Positions 45,528 through 54,449 are shown, numbered from the stretch's first letter. The stretch: DNA of 64,000 nucleotides from Aridibaculum aurantiacum (GCF_017355875.1 NZ_JAFEWC010000001.1:2356001-2420000); one strand, 5' to 3'. Translations and numbers: made by a program. The notes: a model not told the origin generated them from the sequence alone.

Positions 45528-46883
45528 ATGTGGCAAAAAAATATTCTCGAAACGATCGGGAACACGCCTCTTGTAAAACTGAATAATGTAACCAAAGAAT
45601 TGCCTTGCACTGTACTGGCTAAGGTAGAATACTTCAACCCCGGCAACTCGATGAAAGACCGGATGGCAATAAAGATGCTGGAAGTAGCCGAGCAGGAAGG
45701 AAAACTAAAGCCGGGTGGAACTATTATAGAATGTACCAGCGGTAATACTGGAATGGGATTGGCGCTTGCTGGTGTAGTAAAAGGCTATAAATGCATTTTT
45801 GCCACTACCGACAAACAATCAAAAGAAAAGGTTGACATATTAAAGGCTGTAGGTGCTGAAGTTATAGTTTGTCCTACCAACGTAGAGCCTGAAGATCCTC
45901 GCAGCTATTATTCAGTAGCAAAACGACTGGCCAAAGAGATACCTAACTCTTTTCACATGAACCAGTACGACAACCTGGCCAACCGCCAGGCTCACTACGA
46001 AACTACTGGCCCTGAAATCTGGGAACAAACAGAAGGTAAGATCACTCACCTGGTGGTAGCAACAGGTACAGGTGGAACCATCACAGGCTTAGGCAGGTAC
46101 TTCAAAGAGAAAAATCCAAACATACAGGTATGGGCAATTGATGTATTTGGATCGTTGCTGAAGAAGTATCATGAAACAGGTGAACTGGATACCAATGAAG
46201 TTTTCCCGTACGTAACTGAAGGTATTGGTGAAGATTTTATTCCAGCCAACTACGACATGAGCGTGATTGACTTGTTTGAGCAGGTAAACGATAAAGATGG
46301 CGCTGTAATGGCACGCCGCATTTCACGTGAAGAAGGAATATTTGTTGGATATAGTGCGGGAACTGCTGTAAAAGGATTGCTGCAACTAAAAGATAAACTG
46401 AAGCCGGAGGACGTTGTGGTTGTCATCTTCAACGACCATGGAAGCAGGTATGTTGCAAAAATTTACAACGACCAGTGGATGATGGAACGCGGTTTCCTGG
46501 AAGTGAAGACATTTAAAGACATTGTAAGCGCACGTGGCAAAAAAAGACTGGTTACTATAGAACCTTCACAAACAGTAGCCGATGCTGTAGAACTGATGAA
46601 GAAGTACGATATTGAACACATTCCTGTTCTTAATGGAGAAGGAATTGTCGGTTCTATCAGCGAAGGAGGTTTATTTAAAAAGATCATCAACAATCCTGAC
46701 ATCAAAGCCCAGGCGGTGAAAGAAGTAATGGAAGCACCCTACCCTGTAGTTGCTTTCGACTCACCTGTAGAAAAAGTAAGCGGCCTGATAAATAAAGAAA
46801 ATGGTGCTGTGCTGGCAAAAGATGATACTGGTGATTTCCACATTTTAACGAAGTACGACGTAATTCAGAGCTTGGCTAAATAG
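45528..46883 (+). CDS. PLP-dependent cysteine synthase / cystathionine beta-synthase with two CBS domains
   Basis: Joins a sulfur donor to serine or O-acetylserine. The fold-type II core has IGNTPLVKLNN; the PLP Lys is in NSMKDRMAIKM, with CTSGNTGMGLA and the PLP phosphate loop TGTGGTITG. Two CBS domains form the last ~125 residues (SQTVADAVELMKKYDIEHI and APYPVVAFDSPVEKV), which often bind adenosyl ligands. The 451-residue architecture is that of cystathionine beta-synthase, but bacterial members can act as cysteine synthases, so I leave the symbol blank. It starts at ATG 45528. Confidence 0.9.
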   Translation: MWQKNILETIGNTPLVKLNNVTKELPCTVLAKVEYFNPGNSMKDRMAIKMLEVAEQEGKLKPGGTIIECTSGNTGMGLALAGVVKGYKCIFATTDKQSKEKVDILKAVGAEVIVCPTNVEPEDPRSYYSVAKRLAKEIPNSFHMNQYDNLANRQAHYETTGPEIWEQTEGKITHLVVATGTGGTITGLGRYFKEKNPNIQVWAIDVFGSLLKKYHETGELDTNEVFPYVTEGIGEDFIPANYDMSVIDLFEQVNDKDGAVMARRISREEGIFVGYSAGTAVKGLLQLKDKLKPEDVVVVIFNDHGSRYVAKIYNDQWMMERGFLEVKTFKDIVSARGKKRLVTIEPSQTVADAVELMKKYDIEHIPVLNGEGIVGSISEGGLFKKIINNPDIKAQAVKEVMEAPYPVVAFDSPVEKVSGLINKENGAVLAKDDTGDFHILTKYDVIQSLAK

Positions 46884-46886
46884 CTG

Positions 46887-46920
46887 AAAAAGGCGCTCCA
46901 ACAGTGAGCGCCTTTTTATT
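46887..46920. terminator. Terminator after the PLP synthase
   Basis: A 12-bp perfect stem (46887-46898 with 46906-46917), loop of 7, with A and T runs on the two sides; it can serve the histidine kinase gene too. Confidence 0.92.
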
Positions 46921-46935
46921 TTTTTGATAAATGAA

Positions 46936-49239
46936 TTAATGTTCAACAGGAAATAAAATGTTGAAAGTGGCTCCTTCTCCCACCTTACTTTCTGCCCAAA
47001 TGTAACCACCATGGTTCTCCACTATCTTTTGAACAATAGAAAGACCAATACCGGTTCCTGTATAATTGTTTCCATGCAAGCGACTGAAGAGTTTGAAAAT
47101 TTCAGTTGCATATTGTTCCTCAAAGCCAATGCCGTTATCCTTGATCTGTAGTTTGTAAAATTCTTTACTAGCATGTTCGGCAGGCATCAGTACGGGTGTT
47201 TCGCTTCCTTTCAATCTTGAGCAGGAAATGCTGATCTCTGGTGGCACGCCAGGCTTCCTGTACTTTAGAGCATTGGTAAGTAAATTTTGAAATAACTGTT
47301 GCAGTTGCCTCTTATGAGCAGAAATGGTCGGCAAATTATCAATGGTGATCTTAGCACCTGTTTCCTCCACTTCCAGTTCAAGATCCTGTAGTACCAAATC
47401 AACCTTGCGATTCAGGTCTACTTCGTCTTCAAAAGTGGCTCCTTTTGTGACGAATGAGAACAACAACAGGTCATCAATTAAACTACCCATTCTGCTGACA
47501 GCAAACTCTACTCTTTCAAAATACTTCTCCTGTTCAGCATCCAACTGGTCCTCCAAGCTTTTCTTCAACCTGTCGGTGAATATCTTCATTTTCCGAACCG
47601 GCTCTTGCAGGTCATGTGAGGCTGCGTAAGCAAATTCTTCCAGGTTAGAATTGGTACGCTTCAAATCATCTATATGTTTTTCTAGTTGTAGCTGCGTTTC
47701 CTTGATGGGTGTTATGTCACGGAAAACATTTATCAAGTGGTTCTCATACATTTTTACTACCACCAGTTCCAGCCATTTCTGTAAGTTTTCATTGTAAAAC
47801 TCTGTACGGAAAGATTTTCCTTCTTCAACAGCTGTTATGGCCATATTATGAAGCGGGCTACCTTCAAGTGAAGGTGTGATCTCTAAAACAGTCTTTGAAT
47901 ACCTTTCTTCGTTGGACAAGCCGGTATATGTTTGTGCAGCATCGTTGGCCAGAATGCATTGAAAGTCTACCACAACACCTTCTGCATTTCTTATGGCAGT
48001 ATAAACACTTATACCCGCAGGGGAATGTTTAAGAATAGAGTCAAGAAGGTTTTTCTGCTGAATAAGTTCCTTGCTTCGCTCTTTCACCCGCTGCTCCAGT
48101 TCCCTTTCCAACTGCTTTAACTCGTGGATATCAGTAGCAGTACCATACCATTTTATGATTTCGCCCTCATGGTTTCGTTGTGGAAACGAGCGGCTAAGAT
48201 GCCACTTATAGCTTCCATTTTTCATCTTCACACGATGTTCTACAGCATAAGTAACACCTTCTTTAATTGCATGGTTCCAGGCATCTACGGTTAGCTGCTC
48301 ATCTTCCGGATGAATCAACCCTGCCCATTTCCATCTTCCATCTTCCAGCCTGGTTGCTCCACTAAATTCCTCTATCCTGTTATTATAGAAATCAACTACA
48401 CCATTATTATCAGCTATCCAAACCAGTTGCGGCATTGCATTAGCCAGGCTGTTCAACTCTTCTTTGCTGGCTTCCAGTTGTTCATTTGCTCTTTTCAGAT
48501 CATCCACATCAGTACATGTACCTACCCAATATAGTACCTCGTCCCCTTCCTTTACCGGCTCAGCATGCATAATATGCCATCTGTACATGCCATCCCATCT
48601 TCTATATCTTGCTTCCCATTTAAATGTTTCGCGTGTCTTCAAAGTAGCTTGCCTGTGCTTCAATCCCTCAGCAAGATCGGCGGGGTGAACAATAGACTGC
48701 CACCCATTTCCCATGAGTTCTTCAACTGATTTTCCTGTATAGTTACACCAGCTTTTATTGTAATAATCGGGTACTCCAAATGCCGAGGAAGTCCATACTA
48801 GTTGCGGAAGAGAATTCAGTATTTGCTGGTGCCTTTGCTCCTGTTGTTTTATCTGGGTAATATCGCGAAAGAACCAGGCCCATGCATAATATTTACCATC
48901 CTCTCCCCTGATTGGCTTTCCATATCGCTCAAGAATTCTTCCATCTTTCAATGCTACCTGGTCGTGGCTGGTGACATCCGGTTGCGCGTAGATCTCATTT
49001 ACTCGTCGGGCATACTCTACCGGATCTTTCACCTTAGAAAGAGCTTTTGATAGAAGAGCATCATCATGACTATCATGCTCCATACGGGCGATACCCCACA
49101 TGGCTGCATAGTTATTGTTGTAGTACAATACTTGCTTTTGTTGATCCAGCACCAATACAGCTTCAGGCGAGGCTTCTATGCTCAACTTAAGTACTTCCTT
49201 ATTGATAATATCAGGTATGAGACTAGCTTCTGAATTCAT
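46936..49239 (-). CDS. Multi-PAS sensor histidine kinase, cytoplasmic
   Basis: A 767-residue soluble sensor kinase. It carries four PAS/PAC modules in series (about 20-135, 140-255, 265-375, 400-512), a short coiled coil at about 375-400, then the dimerisation domain with H-box His542 (YAASHDLQEPVRK). The ATPase domain has the N box NLLTNALKYRK and G boxes DNGIGFEE and GTGIGLSIVQ. There is no membrane segment; the start is ATG 49239 and longer readings to 49314 are unlikely. The second and third PAS modules are alike in sequence (QLVW, HPxDE/D), pointing to duplication. No regulator is adjacent, so the partner is unknown. Confidence 0.93.
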   Translation of the reverse strand: MNSEASLIPDIINKEVLKLSIEASPEAVLVLDQQKQVLYYNNNYAAMWGIARMEHDSHDDALLSKALSKVKDPVEYARRVNEIYAQPDVTSHDQVALKDGRILERYGKPIRGEDGKYYAWAWFFRDITQIKQQEQRHQQILNSLPQLVWTSSAFGVPDYYNKSWCNYTGKSVEELMGNGWQSIVHPADLAEGLKHRQATLKTRETFKWEARYRRWDGMYRWHIMHAEPVKEGDEVLYWVGTCTDVDDLKRANEQLEASKEELNSLANAMPQLVWIADNNGVVDFYNNRIEEFSGATRLEDGRWKWAGLIHPEDEQLTVDAWNHAIKEGVTYAVEHRVKMKNGSYKWHLSRSFPQRNHEGEIIKWYGTATDIHELKQLERELEQRVKERSKELIQQKNLLDSILKHSPAGISVYTAIRNAEGVVVDFQCILANDAAQTYTGLSNEERYSKTVLEITPSLEGSPLHNMAITAVEEGKSFRTEFYNENLQKWLELVVVKMYENHLINVFRDITPIKETQLQLEKHIDDLKRTNSNLEEFAYAASHDLQEPVRKMKIFTDRLKKSLEDQLDAEQEKYFERVEFAVSRMGSLIDDLLLFSFVTKGATFEDEVDLNRKVDLVLQDLELEVEETGAKITIDNLPTISAHKRQLQQLFQNLLTNALKYRKPGVPPEISISCSRLKGSETPVLMPAEHASKEFYKLQIKDNGIGFEEQYATEIFKLFSRLHGNNYTGTGIGLSIVQKIVENHGGYIWAESKVGEGATFNILFPVEH

Positions 49240-49380
49240 GGATAAACTGTTGCGTGAAAGGTAATAATAAATGTTCGTGCTCAAATTCTTATAAGTATAA
49301 ATGAAGGCACTCAAACAGGAATTGCTTCAATTATTTCTCCGCACTCAAATCAGTAGATCTTGAGAGTCAATTCACGTGTA

Positions 49381-49388
49381 TATATTTG
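49381..49388 (+). promoter_or_regulatory. Bacteroidota -7 box TATATTTG for the BtuF-like gene
   Basis: Exact TAnnTTTG with a TTG at 49360-49362 (18-base spacing). It ends 3 bases before ATG 49392, so the transcript should be leaderless. Confidence 0.65.
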
Positions 49389-49391
49389 ATT

Positions 49392-50189
49392 ATGAATGTT
49401 CCACCAGTTAACCTATCACAAACGCAACGAATTGTTTCACTTGTCCCGTCACAAACTGAGCTGCTTTACCACCTCGGTTTAGAAGATGAAGTGGTCGGCA
49501 TCACTAAGTTTTGTATTAACCCTGAACGTTGGTTTAGAAGCAAGCAAAGAATTGGCGGAACAAAGACTGTAGATATAGAAAAGGTAATGCTTCTAAAACC
49601 TACGCTTATCATTGCCAATAAAGAAGAAAATGTAAAGGAGCAGGTGGAAGCACTGCAAGAGATTGCTCCGGTATATGTAAGCGATGTAAATAACCTGGAA
49701 GAGGCGTTGGAAATGATATCAACTATTGGAACCCTTACCAACAAGCATGAAAAAGCAAAGGAGATCAAACAAACAATACAGAAAAATTTTGAACAACTAG
49801 AGAATGCTGATTTACTACAATTAAAACAAAAACTTTCTTGTGCCTACCTGATATGGAGAGAACCGTACATGGCTGCAGCCGGTGATACATTTATTGGAGA
49901 TATGCTGCGTCGCTGCGGGTTTTCAAATATACTGGAAGACACCACACGCTATCCACAAGTAACCAAAGATCAATTAGCTGAAAGCGGCTGCGATCTGTTG
50001 CTGCTATCTTCAGAACCTTATCCTTTCAAAGAAAAACATATTCAGGAATTGCAACAGTACTTACCTGCAACACGCATTGTTTTAGTAGATGGCGAAATGT
50101 TTAGCTGGTATGGTAGCAGGCTGGTGGATGCACCAAAGTATTTTCACCAACTGCTGGAAGAAATACGATCAAATCAGGTAAATTGCTAA
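49392..50189 (+). CDS. BtuF/FecB-like helical-backbone metal-receptor protein without signal peptide
   Basis: A 265-residue protein with the fold of periplasmic binding proteins for vitamin B12 or iron chelates. RIVSLVPSQTELLYHLGLEDEVVGITKFC is the family opening (two lobes joined by a long helix), and KPTLIIANKEEN and FSWYGSRLVDAP are also typical. There is no signal peptide or lipobox from ATG 49392, so it is predicted to stay in the cytoplasm, which is unusual. No ABC permease or ATPase is nearby. The next gene starts one base after its stop, so they must be expressed together. Ligand unknown. Confidence 0.82.
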   Translation: MNVPPVNLSQTQRIVSLVPSQTELLYHLGLEDEVVGITKFCINPERWFRSKQRIGGTKTVDIEKVMLLKPTLIIANKEENVKEQVEALQEIAPVYVSDVNNLEEALEMISTIGTLTNKHEKAKEIKQTIQKNFEQLENADLLQLKQKLSCAYLIWREPYMAAAGDTFIGDMLRRCGFSNILEDTTRYPQVTKDQLAESGCDLLLLSSEPYPFKEKHIQELQQYLPATRIVLVDGEMFSWYGSRLVDAPKYFHQLLEEIRSNQVNC

Positions 50190-50190
50190 A

Positions 50191-51297
50191 ATGAGTTTTA
50201 GCGACCAGTTCAATGCAGAGCGGGAAAAAGTATCAGATGCGCCGTCACGTAAGAAGCCGATGTATCCCATCAACACCAAACTTCGGCACTACCTGCAGCA
50301 ATATGGTCGAGAGGTAAAACTTCCGGTATTATACGCCGACCTTGCTCGCATAACCTTCTCTGTTCCGCTACTGGATAAATATGGCAACGATACGCATTGG
50401 GAAAAGGTGGTTTACGATATGCGTGAATGGGAATTTATTCGCGATGGCTTGTTGCAGATCTATGCCATTCTCAAAACAGAAGGAAATCTTGCTTTTTCTA
50501 AACACCTGGATGTAGCACGGATTGACTTCTGCCCGTTTGGTAACTCCCATCCTTTTCGCATCCGCATTGTAAATAAGTTCAACGACAACTACGATCATTT
50601 TTACATAAAGCAGGCAGATGCCTCACGTATCTACGGCCTTGAGCTTGAGCACTTATTATCACCAAACCGTATAACTTATTTTACCTTTCTTGACACCATG
50701 GTAGAAGAACATATTCCCGGAATTCCCGGTGATATGTTCATCAAAAACTACCTGGAACAACCACATACCAACAAGATCAGGCTTTCCAAGGAGTTCGTTA
50801 AATTCAACGAACGTTGCTTTCTCAGGCTACTGGGCGATATGCGTTCTTATAATTATGTAGTTGATATAACACCCGATATTGAAGACTTGCAATACCGCAT
50901 ACGCGCTATAGATTTTGACCAGCAATCCTACGAGAGCCGTAAGAATCTTTACCTGCCCCAGTTTTTCAAAGAGAACCTTCCTTTTGTAAATACAGCGCTA
51001 GAGCACCTGAACAAAGATTCCATAGAACAATACCAAACTGAAGAACGAACCATGATGGCTTTCCGGGTTGCTGATTCTCGCTTCCGCTTAATGGAACTCT
51101 TCAACATTATGTGCAAGGACAACATCTCTTCGCCAGAGAAGATAGAACAACTAAAAACGGAACTTGCATTTTATCATGATAACAAGCGCTTTTTGAAAGC
51201 AAGAACAATGGGTGATATTGTAAAACTGAACCTGAAACAAACGCTTCATAAGAATATACGTTTCGTTGAGAAAAGCAGGGTAAGAAGTGTGTATTAG
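50191..51297 (+). CDS. Unrecognised protein with kinase-fold-like motifs
   Basis: A 368-residue cytoplasmic protein with no family I recognise. Spaced residues resemble a protein-kinase/APH fold: K140 in a strand (FYIKQA), E151/E153 in the next helix (GLELEHLL), a hinge-like MVEEHIPG, then LGDMRSYNYVV with D216-x4-N221 like the catalytic loop, and IDFDQ with D241 like the DFG/DFD metal site. The N-terminal ~120 residues do not follow the pattern. This is inference from motif order; a structure comparison would decide. It is translationally close (1 base) to the BtuF-like gene. Confidence 0.7.
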   Translation: MSFSDQFNAEREKVSDAPSRKKPMYPINTKLRHYLQQYGREVKLPVLYADLARITFSVPLLDKYGNDTHWEKVVYDMREWEFIRDGLLQIYAILKTEGNLAFSKHLDVARIDFCPFGNSHPFRIRIVNKFNDNYDHFYIKQADASRIYGLELEHLLSPNRITYFTFLDTMVEEHIPGIPGDMFIKNYLEQPHTNKIRLSKEFVKFNERCFLRLLGDMRSYNYVVDITPDIEDLQYRIRAIDFDQQSYESRKNLYLPQFFKENLPFVNTALEHLNKDSIEQYQTEERTMMAFRVADSRFRLMELFNIMCKDNISSPEKIEQLKTELAFYHDNKRFLKARTMGDIVKLNLKQTLHKNIRFVEKSRVRSVY

Positions 51298-51330
51298 CTT
51301 CTCCCTCAACCGCTATATTCTATTTCCTTC

Positions 51331-51338
51331 TATCTTTG
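51331..51338 (+). promoter_or_regulatory. Bacteroidota -7 box TATCTTTG for the aldolase
   Basis: Exact TAnnTTTG followed by CC. It lies about 150 bases before ATG 51488, the longest leader among the boxes found here. Confidence 0.6.
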
Positions 51339-51487
51339 CCAGCACTAAAAACTGCGCTTAATATTCGTAGTTCTGAACCTGCAATATTCAGTTCCGCTAC
51401 GGGTACCGCTGGTTATTTACTATGCATCTAAGTGCAGTAGACGATAGAAGAAAAATTATACACTAACCAAACCACTGACCACTTGCC

Positions 51488-52546
51488 ATGGCAAATCAAA
51501 AAATCCTGGAACTTTTAGGTGACAAAGCAGAATACCTGCTAAACCACGAGTGTAAAACAATTGATAAGTCAACTATTCATCTTCCCTCTCCCAACCATGT
51601 TGATGAAAACTGGGTGAACAGCAATCGCAGCAACCAGGTTCTGCGCAGCATGCACACTTTGTTGAACACAGGCCGCCTTGCCGGAACAGGCCACTGCAGC
51701 ATCTTCCCTGTTGACCAGGGAATTGAACACAGCGGTGGTGCATCATTCGCTCCCAATCCTATTTATTTCGATCCTGAAAACATAATAAAGCTTGCTATAG
51801 AAGGTGGTTGCAACGGTGTAGCCAGTACCTATGGCGTACTAGGTATCATGAGCCGCAAGTATGCGCACAAGATACCTTTCATTGTAAAGATCAACCACAA
51901 CGAGTTTCTTAGCTATCCCAATAAGTTCGACCAGACCATGTTTGGCACCATTAAGAATGCATGGGATATGGGAGCTGTAGCGGTAGGTGCTACCATCTAT
52001 TGGGGAAGCGCCGAAAGTTCCCGCCAGCTTAAGGAAGTTGCCGAAGCATTTGAAATAGCGCATTCTTTAGGTATGGCTACCATTCTTTGGTGTTACACCC
52101 GCAACAATGCCTTTAAGGTTGATGGTAAAGATTATCATACTTCAGCCGATCTTACCGGGCAGGCAAATCATCTTGGTGTTACGCTGCAGGCAGATATCAT
52201 CAAGCAAAAACTGCCTACCAACAATGGCGGGTACCTGGCTACCAAGCACGGCAAAACTCACAAGTTGGTATACGAAAAACTTACTTCCGATCACCCAGTC
52301 GATCTTACCCGTTACCAGTTGCTCAATTGCTTCAACGGACGTGTAGGCCTGATAAATAGCGGTGGCGAAAGCATGGGCGACAGCGACCTGCAGGAAGCAG
52401 TGATCACAGCGGTAGTGAACAAGCGTGCCGGTGGAATGGGACTAATTCTTGGACGTAAAGCATTCCAGCGCCCGTTCCAGGATGGTGTCAGCCTGCTGCA
52501 CGCTATACAGGATGTTTACCTGGACGAATCAATTACAGTAGCATAA
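51488..52546 (+). CDS. fbaB: Class I fructose-bisphosphate aldolase (DhnA/FbaB type)
   Basis: Splits fructose 1,6-bisphosphate into two triose phosphates through a Schiff-base Lys, without metal. DhnA-type features are visible: [24 protein letters not shown] (a Lys candidate), and [15 protein letters not shown] near the C-terminus. The 352-residue length suits this archaeal/bacterial class rather than class II. It fits the glycolytic genes pfkA and pyk elsewhere in the window. The leader of about 150 bases may carry control, but I see no clear structure in it. Confidence 0.93.
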   Translation: MANQKILELLGDKAEYLLNHECKTIDKSTIHLPSPNHVDENWVNSNRSNQVLRSMHTLLNTGRLAGTGHCSIFPVDQGIEHSGGASFAPNPIYFDPENIIKLAIEGGCNGVASTYGVLGIMSRKYAHKIPFIVKINHNEFLSYPNKFDQTMFGTIKNAWDMGAVAVGATIYWGSAESSRQLKEVAEAFEIAHSLGMATILWCYTRNNAFKVDGKDYHTSADLTGQANHLGVTLQADIIKQKLPTNNGGYLATKHGKTHKLVYEKLTSDHPVDLTRYQLLNCFNGRVGLINSGGESMGDSDLQEAVITAVVNKRAGGMGLILGRKAFQRPFQDGVSLLHAIQDVYLDESITVA

Positions 52547-52552
52547 AAAAAG

Positions 52553-52586
52553 AATACCTGTCGTAGCAATATGACAGGTATTTTTG
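52553..52586 (+). terminator. Terminator after the aldolase
   Basis: A perfect 10-bp stem (52553-52562 with 52573-52582) and a 10-base loop, followed by T residues. Confidence 0.88.
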
Positions 52587-52826
52587 TAACCAGCAGTAGT
52601 ACCCTGTGGCATCATCGTTGTGTCACTCACTTGTACTACAGTACATAAAGCAGCAAAAGCTGCATATTAGTTTAAACATTAGAACAAAATGATAATGATC
52701 TAGCAAAGCGTTGACAGCAACTGGGAATTCTTACTGCGTACTATGTACTCCGTTTTTTTTCTAAAGCTGTCAGCTCAACCAGCACTAGATTTTATCACTA
52801 TCTTCAATCCCCCAATTGAAAAGCGT

Positions 52827-53738
52827 ATGAAAAAAGAAGAGGATTTTGATGCCAACCTGACCGGCGATGAAACCAAGAACGAAGAAGGAAGGCCGCGCTG
52901 GTTTAAGCGCATAAAAAAAGGAATTCTTACGCCTTCTTCAGAAAAGAAGGAAACACCGGAAGGGCTTTGGGCTAAATGTCCTGAGTGCAATTATATCTCA
53001 ACCGCAGCAGATCTGAAAGAAGCATATTACGTATGCCAGAAGTGCGATCATCATCACCGCGTTGGTAGCAGCGAGTACTACGAGATCATCTACGATAACA
53101 ACGAATACACCGAACTGTTCGAGAACATTCTTAGCAAGGACTACCTTGGTTTTACCGACCTGAAACCATACGGCAAAAGGTTGGAAGACATTTGGAACAA
53201 GACTGACCTGAAAGACAGTATGCGTGTTGCTACCGGCAAGGTAGACGGGCAGGAAATTGTAATCGCATGCATGGACTTTGAGTTCATCGGTGGAAGTCTC
53301 GGAAGTGTTATGGGTGAAAAATTCAGCCGCGCTGTTGATTATTGTATTGAGCATAAACTGCCGTACATGGTCATCAGCAAAAGTGGTGGTGCCCGCATGA
53401 TGGAAAGTGCTTTTAGCCTGATGCAACTTGCAAAAACCAGCGGTAAACTTTCGCAACTTAGCGATGCACAGCTTCCGTACATAAGCATGCTTACAGATCC
53501 AACCTTTGGAGGTATATCAGCGAGCTTCGGTATGCTGGGCGATCTGAATATTGCAGAACCTGGTGCTCTTATTGGTTTTGCTGGGCCTCGTGTAATTAAA
53601 GAAACCATCAAAAAAGATCTTCCTGCAGGTTTCCAGCGCAGCGAGTTTCTGCTGGAGCATGGTTTCCTGGATTTCATTGTTCACCGCAGGTCATTAAAGC
53701 AAAAGCTGGCGCAGGTTATCAGGCTCTTCCAGTCTTAG
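52827..53738 (+). CDS. accD: Acetyl-CoA carboxylase carboxyltransferase subunit beta
   Basis: Half of the carboxyltransferase that moves CO2 from biotin to acetyl-CoA, the first step of fatty-acid synthesis. The zinc ribbon is C51-x2-C54 and C70-x2-C73 (CPEC, CQKC). The carboxylase core has MDFEFIGGSLGSVMGEK, SKSGGARMMES and GFAGPRVIKETI, normal for the family. From ATG 52827 the chain has 303 residues, including a charged N-terminal extension before RWFKRIKKGI; the reading frame is open further upstream but without signal or homology. accA is not adjacent. Confidence 0.95.
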   Translation: MKKEEDFDANLTGDETKNEEGRPRWFKRIKKGILTPSSEKKETPEGLWAKCPECNYISTAADLKEAYYVCQKCDHHHRVGSSEYYEIIYDNNEYTELFENILSKDYLGFTDLKPYGKRLEDIWNKTDLKDSMRVATGKVDGQEIVIACMDFEFIGGSLGSVMGEKFSRAVDYCIEHKLPYMVISKSGGARMMESAFSLMQLAKTSGKLSQLSDAQLPYISMLTDPTFGGISASFGMLGDLNIAEPGALIGFAGPRVIKETIKKDLPAGFQRSEFLLEHGFLDFIVHRRSLKQKLAQVIRLFQS

Positions 53739-53766
53739 AAAACTACAATTCTAAAAATCATAATTC

Positions 53767-53799
53767 AAAAGGGAAAACTTCAAATGGGTTTTCCTTTTT
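53767..53799 (+). terminator. Imperfect terminator after accD
   Basis: AAAAGGGAAAAC and GGTTTTCCTTTTT pair with one bulge, then T residues. Confidence 0.5.
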
Positions 53800-53905
53800 G
53801 CTTTGTAGAGAATATCCTGAACCACCAGGTAGATAGTGTTTTTCAGTATTTGTTATCACCAGGTTGCTACATTTTATTTTTGACTTCACAGTTTCACACA
53901 TCACT

Positions 53906-53913
53906 TATTTTTG
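53906..53913 (+). promoter_or_regulatory. Bacteroidota -7 box TATTTTTG for smpB
   Basis: Exact TAnnTTTG followed by CCGCC, ending 5 bases before ATG 53919; TTTG at 53879-53882 may be the -33 element. A leaderless transcript is likely. Confidence 0.7.
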
Positions 53914-53918
53914 CCGCC

Positions 53919-54362
53919 ATGGCTACTAAAGAAATAAATAACAGGCAGGCTTACCACGAGTATTATATAGAGGACAAATGGGTAGCTGGAATGGTGCTGA
54001 TGGGAACAGAAGTAAAAAGCATACGCGAAGGAAAGGTTAGCTTCAACGATAGCTATTGCATGTTCTTCAAAGACGAGCTATGGATACGCGGCATGTATAT
54101 AGCCGAATATTCTTTGGGCACTGCCAATAATCATATAGCCGTACACGACAGGAAATTATTACTCACCAAAAGAGAATTGCGAAAGCTAGAGACAAAGCTT
54201 AAAGACAAGGGTTTTACAGTTGTACCTCTTCGCATTTTCTTCAATGAAAAGAGTATGGCCAAAATAGAAATAGGCCTTGGCCGCGGTAAGAAATTGCATG
54301 ATAAAAGAGACAGTATCAAGAAGAAAGATACCGAACGTGAATTAAAACGTTATCTCAAATAA
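53919..54362 (+). CDS. smpB: SsrA-binding protein SmpB
   Basis: Carries tmRNA to stalled ribosomes for trans-translation. The 147-residue form from ATG 53919 matches the family; the frame is open back to 53784, but that part lies upstream of the promoter box. Signatures are present: NRQAYHEYYIEDKWVAGMVL with the GTEVKSIREGKV core, the NFNDSY-like SFNDSYC, and the C-terminal KLHDKRDSIKKKD tail that inserts into the A site. The tmRNA gene itself is not seen in this window. Confidence 0.96.
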   Translation: MATKEINNRQAYHEYYIEDKWVAGMVLMGTEVKSIREGKVSFNDSYCMFFKDELWIRGMYIAEYSLGTANNHIAVHDRKLLLTKRELRKLETKLKDKGFTVVPLRIFFNEKSMAKIEIGLGRGKKLHDKRDSIKKKDTERELKRYLK

Positions 54363-54449
54363 TTTATTCCCACCAAGCGTTTTTATGATTTTACTGGCAT
54401 GATAATCGATTGAAGTCAGCGTTATTTGTCCAGCTAAATCTACTTTCTA

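Noticed and set aside
45246-45536. A 96-codon minus-strand frame running over a repeat island
   Set aside because: Part of the product is the translation of the low-complexity repeat (FKVWCLKFKV type) and the rest is antisense to the protease gene; spurious.
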